Source: Deltaproteobacteria bacterium
GTDB taxonomy: Bacteria; Desulfobacterota; WTBG01
Direction: 5' to 3'
DNA length: 7,535 nt
NCBI GenBank assembly: GCA_013139225.1
Contig: WTBG01000079.1
Span: forward strand, 1-7,535
Every line of letters starts with the position of its first letter. Position 1 is the stretch's first letter. Below, piece by piece: positions 6,576-7,535 of this stretch. Position numbers and translations under genes: made by a program. The notes below the pieces were generated by a model. It ran no database searches. It saw only the letters and a list, made by a program, of their open reading frames with translations, and was not told the DNA's origin.

Positions 6576-6592
6576 ACTCTGTGTTCTCTGTT
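6576..6592 (-). repeat. Right CACAGAG-type terminal repeat, inverted
   Basis: ACTCTGTGTTCTCTGTT reads AACAGAGAACACAGAGT on the other strand, the inverted partner of the left repeat. Together the two mark the probable ends of an older GxxExxY-carrying element into which, or beside which, the double-hairpin element later came. The repeat ends 24 bases before the B2 start codon. Confidence 0.55.
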
Positions 6593-6603
6593 AATTAATT
6601 CTT

Positions 6604-6609
6604 AGGAAG
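6604..6609 (+). promoter_or_regulatory. Ribosome-binding site of B2
   Basis: AGGAAG lies 7 bases before the ATG at 6617 and supports that start. A GTG at 6614 is in the same frame and directly adjacent, but ATG is preferred. No convincing promoter is visible in the 24 bases between the right terminal repeat and the start codon. Confidence 0.5.
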
Positions 6610-6616
6610 TGTTGTG

Positions 6617-7535
6617 ATGAATGAAAAGAAGAAAGTTATCCCAAATAAGTTAGATTCAGAAGTTTTTGACGCTCTAAAATCTGTCGTGGGTGAACGCTGG
6701 ATCTCCCAACAGCGATCGGTTATAGAAACCTACAGCAAGTTTTCTATTGATGGACAAAGTTTTCTGAGAAAATACGCAAAGGACCCCTTTGCCATACCTG
6801 CCTGTGTCATTCTCCCTTCAACTACAGAAGAAGTACAGGCAATTGTTAAAATCTGTAACCGATACAAGATACCATTCCTCCCCTTCACCAATGGCCAAGT
6901 TTTCTGTAGCGTTACTACTCCAGCACCTACACTTTGCATACATGTGTCAAGAATGAATAAGGTGCTCAATATTGATGAAGATAATATGGCTGCCACGCTA
7001 CAGGCTTATGTAGATTATGCTCAACTCCAGGCTGAAGCCATGAAGAAAGGCCTGTGGAATGGTGGTGCCCCTCTCGCTACTTCACTTTGCAAACTTTCTT
7101 CGCAATTCTCATTTGCCGGACTCTGGCAGACAGATTTAAAATATGGCCAACTCAATCGAAATCTCATAAGTGTACGTATGGTTTTGCCGGACGGCGAAAT
7201 CTTAGATATTGGCTCCCGATGTCTTCCAAATGCGGGTGACTTCTGGGAGTATGGACCCGGGCCTGACCTGATGGGTATAATGAGATGTGGTGCAGGCAGT
7301 AATGGAATCGTCACTGAAATTACCGTAAAACTTCATACATGGGTTGGTGGTGATTATCTCCCAGAAGTCTCTGCTGGCCGCCCTTCCCTTCCTGATGTTC
7401 ATCAGGCGAAATATGACAGTCCACCCCCTCCTGATAATCACAAGCTGATCTGGATTGAATTCCCTGACATGAAATCTGAGATAAAGACATTACATGAAAT
7501 CTCTTATTCAGGTGTTGCCATCGGACTAAATGCAA
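6617..7535 (+). CDS. VAO/PCMH-type FAD-family protein, B-type paralog 2 (3' end beyond window)
   Basis: The first 306 residues of a protein that runs off the right edge without any stop or frameshift. It is colinear with B1 from residue 1: both begin with a KKK-containing N-terminus, share ETYSKFSID and IPACV.LPSTTEEVQAIV, and over residues 131-163 here (133-165 in B1) 27 of 33 positions are identical. Visible motifs are VLPDGEILDIG (189-199), PGPDLMG (214-220) and SNGIVTEI (228-235), all in the FAD domain. The pyrophosphate-loop position reads TNGQVFCSV (91-99), even less glycine-rich than in B1, so FAD binding or catalysis may be altered. It is separated from the Fe-S gene by the 362-base block of mobile debris, so it may no longer be co-transcribed with the upstream operon. 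Expected full length, by comparison with B1, is about 570-575 residues. Confidence 0.85.
   Translation, partial: MNEKKKVIPNKLDSEVFDALKSVVGERWISQQRSVIETYSKFSIDGQSFLRKYAKDPFAIPACVILPSTTEEVQAIVKICNRYKIPFLPFTNGQVFCSVTTPAPTLCIHVSRMNKVLNIDEDNMAATLQAYVDYAQLQAEAMKKGLWNGGAPLATSLCKLSSQFSFAGLWQTDLKYGQLNRNLISVRMVLPDGEILDIGSRCLPNAGDFWEYGPGPDLMGIMRCGAGSNGIVTEITVKLHTWVGGDYLPEVSAGRPSLPDVHQAKYDSPPPPDNHKLIWIEFPDMKSEIKTLHEISYSGVAIGLNA

Larger units (their letters stand above)
6255..6616. other. 362-base gap filled with mobile-DNA remnants
   Basis: No intact gene is seen here on either strand. From left to right the gap holds a CACAGAG-type terminal repeat (6264-6281), a decayed 5' piece of a GxxExxY gene (6318-6390), a 92-base double-hairpin element (6409-6500), about 75 bases of unassigned AT-rich DNA (6501-6575), and an inverted CACAGAG-type repeat (6576-6592). 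The last 24 bases carry the ribosome-binding site of the next gene. Confidence 0.75.

Noticed and set aside
1..7535. CRISPR array, tRNA or rRNA genes
   Set aside because: No regularly spaced repeats and no cloverleaf or rRNA-like segments were seen; the few repeats present are the inverted elements described.

Overview
The window reads as an accessory metabolic gene cluster from an AT-rich, probably anaerobic bacterium. The taxon is an inference. A GlcF/HdrD-type iron-sulfur protein with two CCG domains, several large flavoprotein dehydrogenases, a relic of a GxxExxY gene and GTCATTCC-type dispersed repeats together suggest a Gram-negative anaerobe such as a Desulfobacterota member, but no marker gene is present to prove it.

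Layout, all on the + strand. Positions 1-66 may hold the tail of an upstream gene, followed by a rho-independent terminator (86-117). Then come four tightly spaced genes with intergenic gaps of 48, 19 and 12 bases, probably one operon: flavoprotein A1 (284-1759), flavoprotein B1 (1808-3535), flavoprotein A2 (3555-5024) and an HdrD/GlcF-like Fe-S protein (5037-6254). A 362-base gap (6255-6616) follows, packed with mobile-DNA debris: CACAGAG-type inverted termini, a broken GxxExxY gene and a 92-base MITE-like double hairpin. A fifth gene, flavoprotein B2 (6617 to the window edge), starts after the gap and is cut by the window end.

The flavoproteins belong to the VAO/PCMH (vanillyl-alcohol oxidase / p-cresol methylhydroxylase) fold superfamily and fall into two types. 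A1 and A2 are about 490 residues and clearly paralogous. B1 and B2 are of the longer type (575 residues for B1) and clearly paralogous to each other. The order A1-B1-A2-FeS-[mobile debris]-B2 looks like a duplicated A+B module sharing one Fe-S electron acceptor. The A type has a normal glycine-containing FAD pyrophosphate loop and a C-terminal HxExDxH motif. The B type has a degenerate loop and FxExDxY at the equivalent place (B2 only for the loop, since its C-terminus is outside the window). A heteromeric enzyme with a catalytic A and an accessory or divergent B subunit, passing electrons to the Fe-S protein and on to a carrier such as a quinone, is the simplest model. The substrate cannot be read from the sequence; hydroxylated or alkylated aromatics and 2-hydroxyacids are both possible.

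The most noteworthy non-coding signals are a 14-bp stem with an AAA loop that contains the A1 stop codon, and the layered mobile-element remains between the Fe-S gene and B2.
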